Below are positions 33,300 to 42,896 of a stretch of 64,000 bases of DNA, piece after piece (position 1 is the stretch's first letter; each line of letters starts with the position of its first letter). The stretch comes from Mesobacillus selenatarsenatis SF-1. Its GTDB lineage: Bacteria > Bacillota > Bacilli > Bacillales > Cytobacillaceae. The notes below the pieces were generated by a model, which saw only the letters and a program-made list of their open reading frames with translations, did not search any database and had not been told where the DNA came from. Both the position numbers and the translations under genes were made by a program. The stretch lies in contig NZ_BASE01000019.1 of assembly GCF_000813125.1 (NCBI RefSeq), positions 51,910-115,909 on the forward strand, read 5' to 3'.

Positions 33300-34594
33300 C
33301 TAATTTTTCCAGTAACTACAGTTGGTTCCACGCGGCTTTTCACTGCCCAGATGGCAATCAGTGACACCACTGCAGTGAACATGATGTAGAGTGCAACTGG
33401 GATGTAGGAATTATCGAATGATGCGAGCAACGCAGTGGCAACCAGCGGCGCTGTACCACCAGCGACTGCGGCCCCGATTTGATATCCTAGTGAGACCCCA
33501 GTGTAGCGAACCTTGGCATCAAAGATTTCGGAGAACATTGTTCCAAGTACTGCCGTAATCGGAGCCCAAATAATCCCCAGGCCGATAATCGTCGCCAAAA
33601 CCAGCATGAGTACACTGCCTTGATGAATCATCCAGAAGTATGGGAAAGCGAAAGCCATCATCGCTAATGTTCCAGCGATATACATTTTCTTACGGCCCAC
33701 TCGGTCTGACAGACTTCCCATGATTGGAATAAGGATGGTCGTAATGACGGTTGAAATCATGACGGAACCTAACACTGCAGAGCGGCTGAATCCTAGAGTA
33801 CTTGTCGCATAGGAAACAATGAACGTACTGAAAATATAGAATGGAGCGGTCTCCACCACTTTCGCACCGATGGTGATCAGCACTTCTTTCCAGTAATATC
33901 GAAGTGTATCGACGATTGGCAGCTTTGGAATTTCACCTTTTTGCTGAACATCCTTGAATTCTGGTGTCTCATCGATTCCTTTTCGGATCCATAAACCAAA
34001 GACAACGAGCAATGCACTAAAGATGAATGGCACGCGCCAGCCCCATGTCATGAATTGCTGCTCCGGCAATAAGCTCATGAGCCAAAGAGCGAGTGTACCC
34101 ATCACCATTCCGATCGTTACACCCATTTGTGGAATAGAACCAAAGAATCCTCTGCGTTCTGGCGGAGCATACTCAGTTGCAAGCAGCAGAGCTCCTCCCC
34201 ATTCCCCGCCGATTCCAAGTCCCTGAATCAGACGAAGGGTTATCAAAATGATTGGTGCAGCTACACCAATTGCTTGATATGTAGGCAAGATCCCCATTGC
34301 GAATGTTGCAGCACCCATCAAGCTCAATGTTAAAACGAGTGTCTTTTTCCGGCCGATTCGATCACCGATATGACTAAAAATAATTCCTCCAAATGGCCGG
34401 ATGAAAAACGAAAGTGCGAACGATGCATACGCGAGTAGCAATCCTACCGTTGGATCTTCGTTGACAAAGAATAATTGGTTAAATACAAGTGCGGCCATTG
34501 TTCCATACAAGAAATAGTCAAACCATTCAATGGAACTGCCAACAAGGCTGGCAATCAATACACGATAAGTCGTTTTCTTATCCAATTGTTGCAT
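33287..34594 (-). CDS. MHS-family metabolite:H+ symporter
   Basis: A 435-residue MFS protein of the metabolite:H+ symporter group: SLVGSSIEWFDYFLYGT at the first helix, IRPFGGIIFSHIGDRIGRKK between helices 2 and 3, LRLIQGLGIGGEWGGALLL and RRGFFGSIPQMG. Relatives carry proline/betaine, shikimate or dicarboxylates. ATG 34594 follows AAGGAGGAAGGG. It is the first gene of a two-gene unit and is divergent from the XRE-cupin regulator (137 bp), which probably controls it. Confidence 0.88.
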   Translation of the reverse strand: MQQLDKKTTYRVLIASLVGSSIEWFDYFLYGTMAALVFNQLFFVNEDPTVGLLLAYASFALSFFIRPFGGIIFSHIGDRIGRKKTLVLTLSLMGAATFAMGILPTYQAIGVAAPIILITLRLIQGLGIGGEWGGALLLATEYAPPERRGFFGSIPQMGVTIGMVMGTLALWLMSLLPEQQFMTWGWRVPFIFSALLVVFGLWIRKGIDETPEFKDVQQKGEIPKLPIVDTLRYYWKEVLITIGAKVVETAPFYIFSTFIVSYATSTLGFSRSAVLGSVMISTVITTILIPIMGSLSDRVGRKKMYIAGTLAMMAFAFPYFWMIHQGSVLMLVLATIIGLGIIWAPITAVLGTMFSEIFDAKVRYTGVSLGYQIGAAVAGGTAPLVATALLASFDNSYIPVALYIMFTAVVSLIAIWAVKSRVEPTVVTGKISSAK

Positions 34595-34731
34595 TTTCCC
34601 TTCCTCCTTTTTAAAATTGAAGTAGTACTTCAATTAAATTTTAGATAATGGTTAATATTCTGTCAACTTTGTTCAAATTGACACAAACTTCTTTTATAGA
34701 TAAAAATGGTAATTAGGAAGGTGGGAGTTTT

Positions 34732-35220
34732 ATGATCGGTGTACGACTGAAGGAAATCCGTAAAGAGAAGAAAATGACCTTAAAGGAACTTGCAGAAGGG
34801 GCCGGTGTTTCCATCAGCTTTCTATCACAAGTAGAGCGCGGGAAGTCCAGCGTAACACTAGAGTCGCTTCGAAAAATATCCGAAGTTCTTGGCGTCAATC
34901 CAAGTACCTTTTTTCCAAGTAATAATGAACCTATGAGTGAACCTTCATTCCATTATCAAGACCTGACACAACAAGTCCCAAACCCGGACTTTCATCCAAT
35001 ACTCGTCACTCTCCCCGCAAACCAAAGTGACGGACAACCCTTTTCACACAGCGGACATGAATTTGTCTATGTAATAGAAGGAACCTTAACACTGCAAATA
35101 GGAACAAAGATGATTGAACTGCAACAAGGAGAATCCTGGTTCTTTTCCTCCAGCGAAACGCATTATTGGTACAACCATACAGATCAAACGATCAGATTCC
35201 TCGTCGTCTCATCCAGATAA
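34732..35220 (+). CDS. XRE-cupin transcriptional regulator
   Basis: A 162-residue protein: HTH at 5-60 (RLKEIRKEKKMTLKELAEGA, then SISFLSQVERGKSSVTLESL) and a C-terminal cupin (HSGHEFVYVIEGTLTLQIG, LQQGESWFFSSSETHYW). Cupin sensors of this type bind small metabolites and repress adjacent transport and catabolic genes. Start ATG behind GGAAGGTGGGAG. The promoter region toward the transporter contains an AAGTAGTACTT palindrome at about 34618-34630, a possible operator. Confidence 0.85.
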   Translation: MIGVRLKEIRKEKKMTLKELAEGAGVSISFLSQVERGKSSVTLESLRKISEVLGVNPSTFFPSNNEPMSEPSFHYQDLTQQVPNPDFHPILVTLPANQSDGQPFSHSGHEFVYVIEGTLTLQIGTKMIELQQGESWFFSSSETHYWYNHTDQTIRFLVVSSR

Positions 35221-35235
35221 ACACACGGACGGTGA

Positions 35236-35317
35236 GAAACACAGGGACGGTTCTGGCGTTTCATAAATTGTTACAATATGCTATCCACTGAAATGGAAGA
35301 ACCGTCCCCACGTTTCC
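35236..35317. repeat. GGGACGG-family palindrome, near-identical pair member A
   Basis: GAAACACAGGGACGGTTCTG begins the left arm and AAGAACCGTCCCC the right. Over 82 bp it matches 38573-38654 at most positions by eye, in the same orientation. Confidence 0.85.
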
Positions 35318-35537
35318 AAGGTGGAACATTACATAGAATGTATCTGATTTTGCTCCGGGAATACTTTGTTGGAAGCAAGCTTCTTTCTAAATGCCAGTAT
35401 GAATATAAACATGAGGAAGGGGATGATGTAACTTACCGATTCCAACAGAAAAGAATACTCATCTATCCCTTTTTAGTATAAGGATAATATTTTTGAAGTT
35501 TTTTGCTCCGCTGAGAGGATCTGTCACCCCCGCTACA

Positions 35538-36245
35538 CTAAACCTCCATCCTCCACCCCGACACCGCGAGCCAGCGCTCATACCGTTCATATTCAGGCAT
35601 GATTTTTCCGACAAGCCGCCAAAATGAACGGTCGTGATTCATATGGACCATATGGCACATTTCATGGACGACAACATAATCAATCACTTCCATTGGTGCC
35701 ATGGACAGCTTCCAATTGAATGTCAAATTCCTCATGGAATCACACGTTCCCCAGTTCGCCCTACTGTCCGTGATTCGAATCGAGCGCGGCTTTATTTTGA
35801 ATTCGCTTTGATAAAATTTAACCCGTTTTTCGACTAATGCCTTGCACTGCTGATAGTAAAATCGCTTCAAAGCCTGTTTAATGCTCTCTTCATTTTGCTC
35901 TTTCACATAGACGTGGAGCTTGTCAGCCTCGAACACGGCATTGTCTTTTTCGATATCTGCATCCTGGGAAATCAGAATGTGATAGAGCCGCCCCAAATAT
36001 AGAAATTGTCCGCCTGGTCCGTACTCTTTTTCCCTACCGGCTGAGGCCCGCTCTTTCATTTCCTTCGCCCTTTGCAGGATCAAGTCCCATCTGCCTTCTA
36101 GGATTTGAAGCACACTTGCATCTGAGGTCCCCTTAGGAGCGTGGACTTCGACATGGCCGTAAAAATCCATATAAATGCCGATTGTTGTCCGATTTTTATA
36201 AATCAAATCATACCCGATTGTTTCACCTAAGAATGTATGAAGCAT
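35538..36245 (-). CDS. YgjP/SprT-like M48-type metallopeptidase
   Basis: A 235-residue protein with HEMCHMVHMNH (HExxH plus a downstream His) near the C-terminus, in the context YVVHEM...HDRSFW of YgjP-like DUF45 proteins. The upstream RSIRITDSRANWGTCD segment is the family's second signature. Such proteins are cytosolic zinc hydrolases of unclear substrate. The start is ATG after ATGACATGCTTC-type sequence with an AGGTGATGAC site. It follows the RraB gene by 15 bp on the same strand. Confidence 0.83.
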   Translation of the reverse strand: MLHTFLGETIGYDLIYKNRTTIGIYMDFYGHVEVHAPKGTSDASVLQILEGRWDLILQRAKEMKERASAGREKEYGPGGQFLYLGRLYHILISQDADIEKDNAVFEADKLHVYVKEQNEESIKQALKRFYYQQCKALVEKRVKFYQSEFKIKPRSIRITDSRANWGTCDSMRNLTFNWKLSMAPMEVIDYVVVHEMCHMVHMNHDRSFWRLVGKIMPEYERYERWLAVSGWRMEV

Positions 36246-36260
36246 GTCATCACCTGCATT

Positions 36261-36584
36261 TTAATCTATAAATACGCCCCAGCCATCAGAATGGCCGCCG
36301 TAAGGCTTGCTTATTTTATCCAGCTTTTCCTGCACTTTTTTTAATTCGCTATGGTTAAGGAGCATCTTTTTCGAGCAACTGCAAGCCCACTCATCTGTCT
36401 CATCATCCTGATCGAGTAAGCCATGAAAGCCTTCTTCCTTCAATACGGGCAGAAGCTTCTCCCCAGTTGCCTTATCCGGCACAGCTATAAAAAACTCGAC
36501 TGGCTGCGGCTTTTTAAAACTGACACCTTCATTAAACAAACTGCGCAATGCTTCTCCATCCGCGTCGTTTGGAAATTTCATCAT
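36261..36584 (-). CDS. RraB-family ribonuclease E inhibitor-like protein
   Basis: A 108-residue protein with the RraB pattern: MMKFPNDADGEALRSLFNEG, KPQPVEFFIAVPDKATGEKL, then GGHSDGWGVFID at the end. In proteobacteria RraB binds RNase E; Bacillaceae lack classical RNase E, so its partner here is unknown. The start 36584 is chosen because GGAGG precedes the paired ATG codons; the ORF extends 15 codons further upstream without a site. Confidence 0.75.
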   Translation of the reverse strand: MMKFPNDADGEALRSLFNEGVSFKKPQPVEFFIAVPDKATGEKLLPVLKEEGFHGLLDQDDETDEWACSCSKKMLLNHSELKKVQEKLDKISKPYGGHSDGWGVFID

Positions 36585-36684
36585 CCATTCCTCCATTTGT
36601 GTGCCTTCTATGTTGTCATTATCATGCACTTGCTAAATTTCTGCTAATCATTTGATTATGAGATTGTTGTGTTATAATGTAAAT

Positions 36685-36753
36685 AACCTTTTGCTTTAAA
36701 TTTTTTACTTACCGGTACCATGCCCCTGCTCGTTCGTTGAGCAGGGTTTTTTA
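36685..36753 (+). ncRNA. Candidate small RNA with its own promoter and terminator
   Basis: TATAAT at 36673-36678 with a TTTGAT -35 16 bp upstream predicts a start near 36685. The transcript would end at a strong terminator: CCCTGCTC (36724-36731), a 7-base loop and GAGCAGGG (36739-36746), then T6. No ORF with a site fits inside about 70 nt. It lies between divergent-strand genes. The terminator alone could instead serve another transcript. Confidence 0.5.
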
Positions 36754-36774
36754 TTGCTTTATTTTTGAAAATAA

Positions 36775-36802
36775 AAAAACAGACCCTTTTGGAGTCTGTT
36801 TC
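36775..36802 (-). terminator. Intrinsic terminator of the cold-shock gene
   Basis: AAACAGAC and GTCTGTTT arms close on TCCAAAAGG; the leftward reading runs into T7. It lies 18 bp after the stop. Confidence 0.8.
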
Positions 36803-36819
36803 GGTATGCTATATCAAAA

Positions 36820-37020
36820 TTAAGCTTTTTGAACGTTAGCAGCTTGAGGTCCACGTGCACCTTGCTCAACGTCGAAAGTAACTTTTTGACCTTCGTCTAA
36901 TGATTTGAAGCCTTCAGATTGGATTGCAGAGAAATGAACGAATACATCTTCTCCACCTTCGCGCTCGATGAATCCGAAACCTTTTTCTGCGTTAAACCAT
37001 TTAACTGTACCTTGTTCCAT
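36820..37020 (-). CDS. Cold-shock protein (CspA family)
   Basis: A 66-residue OB-fold RNA-binding protein: [15 protein letters not shown] (RNP1) and DVFVHFSAI (RNP2), standard family length. Binds single-stranded RNA and DNA and eases translation at low temperature. AGGAGGCAACAAAC precedes the ATG. The leader upstream of 37020 is long and AT-rich with no ORF, as usual for csp mRNAs. Confidence 0.95.
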   Translation of the reverse strand: MEQGTVKWFNAEKGFGFIEREGGEDVFVHFSAIQSEGFKSLDEGQKVTFDVEQGARGPQAANVQKA

Positions 37021-37215
37021 GTTTGTTGCCTCCTAGTGCTAATGCACATTGTATTACTATCCTTGCCCAAAGTGATCATTAGAACGAAGAGTCGAACTTT
37101 ACACCGAACAAAAATAATTCTACCTAAGAATAACAAGATTTAGGAAAAATTGCAAGGGACTTTAGTAGGATGAGAACGTTACGGTTCAACTGCGATGAAA
37201 GTCGATCGCAATAAA

Positions 37216-37256
37216 AGAAGCAGTGGATTCAAAAACTGAATCCCTCTGCTTTTAGG
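37216..37256. terminator. Bidirectional hairpin in the csp upstream region
   Basis: AAGCAGTGGATTC pairs with GAATCCCTCTGCTT, one mismatch, with A/T runs on both sides. Confidence 0.6.
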
Positions 37257-37963
37257 TTGATATCACTATTTATTGGGCTCTTTTCTCAAACTTTGTTGCT
37301 ATTGACTACAAAAATAGGATGGAATGACCTATGTTTCCTCACAAAATGAAAGCTTATTATGAGAAAAGAGATTGCACACTTGATACCGACCTACAATATA
37401 GCGTTTTACCACGTTAAAATCGGCTTTAGGATTATAACAACAATTTTTCAGAAACAGCTATTCATTAAAATGAATTCTCTCTTCTGACTGATCTATTCGA
37501 ATTGATGCTTCACTCCCTTTTTGTAGTGGACCATATGGTGATACCCATTCGTTTTTCTCTTTTACGCAAGGAAGCAAAACAATTGATATTCACTGTCTCA
37601 GTAGATGCAAAAAATCCTTAAAGATAGAGGTGAGATTGATTGTTTTTTCTTCTTAAAATAATGACTTAAATAATAGAGTGTATACCTAAAACAATGAAAG
37701 CCCTACCTCTCTTTCATCCTTACGGCTCCTAGTCCGTGCCAGTGTGAATCAGGATTGCAAAAATCAAGTAACTATTTTATCGGGTTATTAAATGAAACTT
37801 CAAACATTCGTATAGGAAATTCAAGTAATAGAAATGGATTAGATTGTAGAAAAAACAAAAGTGGTAAATGTTCTAAAGGTGAGTTGGAGAAGTTGAATGT
37901 CTTGGAAAAGATATTTTTCAATAAAAAATGCAGGTTATTTGCGGGAAATTTATTAAAGAAAAC
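37257..37963. other. Long intergenic stretch without a convincing gene
   Basis: Leftward at about 37460-37560 a short open stretch reads EWVSPYGPLQKGSEASIRID, then EERIHFNE, but lacks a start with a site; it may be a dead gene end. Rightward, an open frame at 37755-37967 has a TTG start and no clear site. Neither is called. Confidence 0.4.
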
Positions 37964-38425
37964 TTAACAGAAACTTTTTATTTGATTTTCAGTAATCCCT
38001 TTAATTAATCCCAGTTCACTAATCAAAAATTTATGTGCGTTATCTAACATTTTCTTTTCGCTTGTATTAAGTACTTTTTCTTTCTTCATACGCATTAAAT
38101 CACGTACAACTTCAGTACATTCTTGTATTTTACCTGTTTTTATTTTGTCCGTGTTCACTTTATACCTTTGTTTCCACGGCAGTAATCGATCAGATTCTCC
38201 ATGATGAAAAATGTTAATGATGTGTTTTAATGCACTTATGTCAGTAACAGGTCGTATATTTGAACTCAATATTTTACCCGCAGGAATCATGACCTGCATA
38301 TTACCGATTAACATTTTTATGACATAATACTGTTGTTTTTCCCCTGAGATTTCCTTTTCTTCTATAGCTTTTATTATACCTACTCCGTGCATTGGATAAA
38401 CAATGTTATCGTCAACTTGGAACAA
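37964..38425 (-). CDS. CarD-family RNA polymerase-binding regulator
   Basis: A 153-residue protein with an N-terminal CarD/CdnL/TRCF RNAP-interaction domain (FQVDDNIVYPMHGVGII, then YYVIKMLIGNMQVMIPAGK) and a helical C-terminal DNA-binding-type region (LPWKQRYKVNTDKIKTG, VVRDLMRMKKEK, MLDNAHKFLISELGL). CarD stabilises RNAP open complexes at rRNA and other promoters. TTG 38425 is favoured by GGAGGTG six bases upstream, although the ATG at 38440 is in frame and contains that site. Confidence 0.85.
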   Translation of the reverse strand: MFQVDDNIVYPMHGVGIIKAIEEKEISGEKQQYYVIKMLIGNMQVMIPAGKILSSNIRPVTDISALKHIINIFHHGESDRLLPWKQRYKVNTDKIKTGKIQECTEVVRDLMRMKKEKVLNTSEKKMLDNAHKFLISELGLIKGITENQIKSFC

Positions 38426-38572
38426 ATAATCCACCTCCATATTTGGTAACCTTCTTAACCTTAACATTCATTTTATTTTTTATCAAATTTTTAATAATAT
38501 CATAAATTTATTTTTAGTGTCAACTACTTTTTCTTTAAAATTAGAAAAAGTAAAAACAATTAGATTCAAGCA

Positions 38573-38654
38573 GAAACACAGGGACGGTTCTGGCGTTTCA
38601 TAAATTGTTAAAATATGCCATTTGCTGAAACGGAAGAACCGTCCCCTCTTATCC
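38573..38654. repeat. GGGACGG-family palindrome, near-identical pair member B
   Basis: Same left arm and spacer as 35236-35317; differences cluster in the middle and at the right end. It lies between CarD and the fructokinase gene. Confidence 0.85.
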
Positions 38655-38709
38655 AAAAAAAGCACAGGGCAAAAACGTCCCCATGCTTCCTAAAGCTTCC
38701 TTACCCATC

Positions 38710-39690
38710 CTATTGGATGCGAAATGTTTTTATCAGCCTATCAACTTTATCCCTAGTCGGCAATGCGGAAATAGCACCTCTCTTGGTGGTCGTCAGTGCT
38801 CCACTTGCATTGGCAAACCGCAGAATGTCTGCGTGTTGGTCATGCAATAACTCGATCAGGTTTTCGGATGTCGCCCCGAGTTCAAGCAGTTTATACAGGA
38901 AGCCTCCTATGAAGGCGTCTCCTGCGCCGGTGGTGTCTTCAACTTTAACCGTAAATCCATTAGATCCATATTTTTCTTTTCCGACATACAGGTCGGCTCC
39001 TTTGGCTCCTTTGGTGAAAACGACCGCCTGGACATCGCCCTGGAATAAGGATTGGATTGCTTCTTGTTCATCTTGGATGCCTGTTATGAACTCAAGCTCT
39101 TCATCGGAAATCTTCACGATATGGGCACTTGGCAGGAACTCAAGAATCGCACTGCGGCAATCTTCTGCGCTGTCCCAGAGCGGCAGCCTTACATTTGGAT
39201 CAAAGCTGATGATTCCGCCCTGCTCCTTCATGCTGTTAACTGCTTTCCGGTGTGTTTGCTTCATCGGACTTTCTACTAGATCGACTGAGCAAAAATGTAG
39301 GATATCGCCTCTTCCAAATGAAGAGGCATCAAGTTCTATTTCTTCCAGCAGTAAGTCTGCAGATGGCTTGCGGTAAAAGGAGAAATCGCGTTCTCCATCT
39401 TCTCTAAGGGAAACGAAGGCCAGCCCGGTATTGGCTTGCTTCGTCCTGACGATCATGTCCGTCCTGACGCCAGCCTCCTCCAATTGTTCGATCAAAAAGT
39501 CGCCAAAAGCATCCTCACCTACCTTCGTGATCATCGAAGCTGCCTGGCCATACCTGGCTACCGCTGCCGACACATTCGCCGGTGCACCTCCAGGCATCCG
39601 CTCAAAGGTCACAACATCCTTCAGTGCCTTTCCTTTTTGCTGTGGTATGAAATCAATTAAAACTTCACCGATTGAATACAGCATGCCCAT
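38710..39690 (-). CDS. scrK: Fructokinase (PfkB family)
   Basis: A 326-residue carbohydrate kinase. MLYSIGEVLIDFIP starts the fold, GGAPANVSAAVARYG is PfkB signature 1, and DTTGAGDAFIGGFLYKL is signature 2 with the catalytic Asp at its end. It phosphorylates free fructose released by the sucrose-6-phosphate hydrolase encoded just upstream. ATG 39690 follows AAAAGGAAGTG; the gene overlaps the hydrolase gene by 26 bp. Last gene of the sucrose operon. Confidence 0.92.
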   Translation of the reverse strand: MGMLYSIGEVLIDFIPQQKGKALKDVVTFERMPGGAPANVSAAVARYGQAASMITKVGEDAFGDFLIEQLEEAGVRTDMIVRTKQANTGLAFVSLREDGERDFSFYRKPSADLLLEEIELDASSFGRGDILHFCSVDLVESPMKQTHRKAVNSMKEQGGIISFDPNVRLPLWDSAEDCRSAILEFLPSAHIVKISDEELEFITGIQDEQEAIQSLFQGDVQAVVFTKGAKGADLYVGKEKYGSNGFTVKVEDTTGAGDAFIGGFLYKLLELGATSENLIELLHDQHADILRFANASGALTTTKRGAISALPTRDKVDRLIKTFRIQ

Positions 39691-41185
39691 TGGCTTCACT
39701 TCCTTTTCCCATCTCAGCTTGAAAATCCCATTTTACCGCCTCGAAACGGGCAGTTCCCTCTTTTGCGAAAAAGCGGATCCCATCGCTGCCCTCTCCAGGA
39801 AAAATGCGGCAGGTAAAAACTTCTTCGCCGTCATTCACAAACAGCTCGACAGAGGAGACATCTACAAATAGATGGAACTTGATCTTGCCTGACTCCACCT
39901 TGCATTTTCGAGTCGTACCATATTTCTCTGCAAAAGCTTCACCAGATTCACTTCGATCCACCACTACTTTTCGCGCTGCGTCATCATAGGAAATCACTGT
40001 TCTCTCCGTCTCACCCGTCCTGATCTCAACCCCGAACTCAGAAGCATCGACATTATCAAACTCACTAATCATTTCATAGGTAACTCCATTAAATCCCTCA
40101 AACGTCCGTGTCTCATCCCTGAGGATACCCGTTGCCTTTTCTTCCTTTCCCCGCAAAATCGCAAGCTCGTGAATCGGCTGCTGGATCAGTTTATTTCCTT
40201 TGACCGTCAGCTCGCGCGGAATCGTCAAGCAATGAGCCCAGCCATGTTCATCCGTTGGATACTCAATCTCCGGCAAACCCATCCAGCCGACGAGAATCCT
40301 TCTGCCTGAAGGATCTTCCATTGTTTGAGGGGCATAAAAGTCAAAGCCACAATCAAGTTCGTTAAATTCTTTATGCTCGAAAAGTCTATCATCCAGATTC
40401 AACGGCTTGCCCAGGAGATAGCCTGATTGATAAATATTTTGATAGGAATCATCCTGCGGTTCGATTCCTTGCGGGGAAAAAATAAGTACTCCGTGTCCAT
40501 CCTGCTCAAAATAATCCGGGCATTCCCACATATACCCGAACGAATCTAGCTTCGTTTTTAACTCTCCTTCAAACTGCCAATGGATGAGATCAGTTGAACT
40601 GTATAAAACGACACAGCCTGTTTCATCTGTCCTTTGCGCGCCGATGACTGACCAGAAGCGGTCATCTTCCTTCCAGACCTTCGGATCACGGAAATGATCG
40701 GTATATCCTTCGGGAACTTCGTCAATGGCTGGGCTGGCTTTAAGAATCGAGCCATCCTTGCCCATCACGGCCAGGCACTGATAAGGATGACGGACCCAGT
40801 TTTCATCGCGAGTATTCCCTGTATACATTAAATACAGCTTGTCGTCATGTTCGATTGCACTGCCGGAATAAGCTCCATGGCTGTCAAAATAGTCTCCAGG
40901 CGTGATGCCAACTCCGACATTCTCCCAATGGACAAGGTCTTCAGACTTTGTATGATACCAATATTTCAAGCCATGTACGGGACCGAGCGGAAACCATTGA
41001 TAAAATAAATGATATTCCCCATTAAAATAAGAAAATCCATTAGGGTCATTTAATAGCCCCGTTTCCGGCTGGATATGGTAGCTTTGACGCCACGGACTTG
41101 CATCCACTTTATTTTTCAATATTTCCAGATCTTCCTGGCTTACATCTTCCATCTTGGTATATCTGCTTTCTCTCGTCCATTCCAT
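39665..41185 (-). CDS. scrB: Sucrose-6-phosphate hydrolase (GH32)
   Basis: A 506-residue GH32 beta-fructosidase. ETGLLNDPNGF carries the nucleophile D47, HFRDPKVW the transition-state Asp and MWECPDYF the acid/base Glu. The C-terminal 150 residues form the family's beta-sandwich. It splits sucrose-6-phosphate into glucose-6-phosphate and fructose. No signal peptide, so cytosolic. ATG follows TTCAGGAGGAAGAAC. Middle gene of scrA-scrB-scrK. Confidence 0.93.
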   Translation of the reverse strand: MEWTRESRYTKMEDVSQEDLEILKNKVDASPWRQSYHIQPETGLLNDPNGFSYFNGEYHLFYQWFPLGPVHGLKYWYHTKSEDLVHWENVGVGITPGDYFDSHGAYSGSAIEHDDKLYLMYTGNTRDENWVRHPYQCLAVMGKDGSILKASPAIDEVPEGYTDHFRDPKVWKEDDRFWSVIGAQRTDETGCVVLYSSTDLIHWQFEGELKTKLDSFGYMWECPDYFEQDGHGVLIFSPQGIEPQDDSYQNIYQSGYLLGKPLNLDDRLFEHKEFNELDCGFDFYAPQTMEDPSGRRILVGWMGLPEIEYPTDEHGWAHCLTIPRELTVKGNKLIQQPIHELAILRGKEEKATGILRDETRTFEGFNGVTYEMISEFDNVDASEFGVEIRTGETERTVISYDDAARKVVVDRSESGEAFAEKYGTTRKCKVESGKIKFHLFVDVSSVELFVNDGEEVFTCRIFPGEGSDGIRFFAKEGTARFEAVKWDFQAEMGKGSEANGHAVFNR

Positions 41186-41326
41186 GATGTTCTTCCTCCT
41201 GAATGAAAACGATAAAGGAGAATCATCCGATTCCCCCTCATCAGTTTTTTATACTGTAGCGTTTCAAATCACCGTTGGTCATCCTTTTATGTTAAAACGT
41301 TATTCGAATAGCTTTGATTACATTTT

Positions 41327-42778
41327 TTATGCTGCGGCGTCTTTCGCCCCACTGTTAGTCATCTTCTTTGCATCCCTTTTGGCAAGCACGATCGTGACCA
41401 CGAATGCCACTGCAAACGCAATCCCCATGCCAATGATATATGGAAGGATGGAAGCTGGGCTGATGGAAATGACCCCTGGCAAACCAGCTGCACCAAGAGC
41501 GACCGCTTTTACCTTGAAAAAGGTGACAAATGCCGACCCGATCGCTGCTCCAGTTATCGCCCCGATAAATGGATATCTTAGCTTCAGGTTAATACCGAAC
41601 ATCGCAGGTTCCGTAATTCCGAGTAAAGCAGAGATTCCTGCTGCAGAAGCTGTTCCTTTAAGCTTTTTATCACGTGTAACGGTTAAAACTCCCAAAGTCG
41701 CTGCTCCCTGCGCCACATTGGACATAGCAGCGATGACAAATATGAAAGAACCGCCCGTTTTAGCCATATCGGCCAATAATTGTGTCTCCACCGCAATGAA
41801 GCTATGGTGCATACCCGTAATAACGATTGGCGCATAAGCGAGGCCAAATAGTGCACCGCCGATGAAGCCCGTCGTATCATACAGCCAGATCATGCCGTCA
41901 GAAAGCAGATTCCCCGCTGCACGGGTAATCGGTCCAACCGCCGTGAATGTTAAAATGCCCGTGATAAAAATTGTCAATAATGGTGTTAGAAGATTATCCA
42001 GAGCAGATGGTACCACTCTTCGTAAAAAATTCTCTGTTTTTGCCAGGATAAAAGAAGCAACTAATACAGGAAGAACGGTCCCTTGATAGCCAATTTTTTC
42101 AATCTCAAATCCAAAAAACTTCCACACCGGAATCTCGCCATTGACCAGTGCGCCACCATAGCCCCAGCCATTCAATAGATCTGGATGGACCATAAGCATT
42201 CCAAGTGCCGCTCCAAGATAAGCATTTCCCCCAAAGCGCTGTGCTGCCGAGAAACCAATCAAAACGGGCAGGAACACGAATGCAGCATTTGCAAATGTAT
42301 TGATCAGGGCCGCCAAGTCAGCCATTTCCGGATAAGCCTCAATAAGCGACATTCCTGAGATGAATAAATCCTTTGCTGTCAGTAGATTATTGATTCCCAT
42401 CAGCAAACCGCCGGCCACGATCGCCGGGATGATTGGCACGAAAATATCTGATAACATCTTCACAAAACGCTGGATTGGATTGAGTTTCTTCGCACTCGCA
42501 TCCTTCACATCCTTAGTGGACATTTCCGATAATCCAGTCAGCTCCGTCAGTTCTTTATATACCTTATTCACAATCCCGGAACCGAGGATGACCTGAAATT
42601 GGCCCCCAGTCGAAAAGGTTCCTTTAACCGCTTCCATTTCATCGAGTTTTTTCTGATCCACGATGGACTCATCATTTAATACCAGGCGCAAGCGGGTTGC
42701 ACAATGCGCTGCTGCTGACACATTTTCTTTTCCACCGAGGGCAGTCAGTATTTCTTTGGCTACTTCATGGTAGTTCAT
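41327..42778 (-). CDS. scrA: Sucrose-specific PTS EIIBC component
   Basis: A 483-residue permease. Residues 1-75 are EIIB with the phospho-cysteine in AAHCATRLRL (C26). Residues about 105-470 are EIIC with about ten membrane segments (GGLLMGINNLL, PVLIGFSAAQRFGGN, AYAPIVITGMHHSF). There is no EIIA domain, so a general EIIA-Glc must phosphorylate it. The specificity call is supported by the scrB, scrK and LacI-type regulator neighbours. ATG 42778 follows AAGGGAGGATTTACA. Confidence 0.92.
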   Translation of the reverse strand: MNYHEVAKEILTALGGKENVSAAAHCATRLRLVLNDESIVDQKKLDEMEAVKGTFSTGGQFQVILGSGIVNKVYKELTELTGLSEMSTKDVKDASAKKLNPIQRFVKMLSDIFVPIIPAIVAGGLLMGINNLLTAKDLFISGMSLIEAYPEMADLAALINTFANAAFVFLPVLIGFSAAQRFGGNAYLGAALGMLMVHPDLLNGWGYGGALVNGEIPVWKFFGFEIEKIGYQGTVLPVLVASFILAKTENFLRRVVPSALDNLLTPLLTIFITGILTFTAVGPITRAAGNLLSDGMIWLYDTTGFIGGALFGLAYAPIVITGMHHSFIAVETQLLADMAKTGGSFIFVIAAMSNVAQGAATLGVLTVTRDKKLKGTASAAGISALLGITEPAMFGINLKLRYPFIGAITGAAIGSAFVTFFKVKAVALGAAGLPGVISISPASILPYIIGMGIAFAVAFVVTIVLAKRDAKKMTNSGAKDAAA

Positions 42779-42812
42779 TGTAAATCCTCCCTTATTTGGT
42801 CTTACCGGTCCG

Positions 42813-42871
42813 TTTGGAACCGGTTCCAAACTACGGTAATTTAAAACCGGTTCATTCGCGGAACCGGTTCC
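42813..42871. promoter_or_regulatory. Triple AACCGGTT operator array upstream of scrA
   Basis: Three copies: a perfect 18-bp palindrome TTTGGAACCGGTTCCAAA (42813-42830), AAACCGGTTC (about 42844-42853) and GGAACCGGTTCC (42860-42871). Centre spacings are 27 and 17 bp. LacI-family ScrR proteins bind such AACCGGTT-cored sites; the scrR gene follows immediately upstream. Confidence 0.8.
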
Positions 42872-42896
42872 ATTAATTTAATTTTATTATAGCAAG

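Noticed and set aside
37755..37967. 70-codon open frame read rightward
   Set aside because: TTG start without a clear ribosome-binding site, no family resemblance, and it runs into the CarD gene end.
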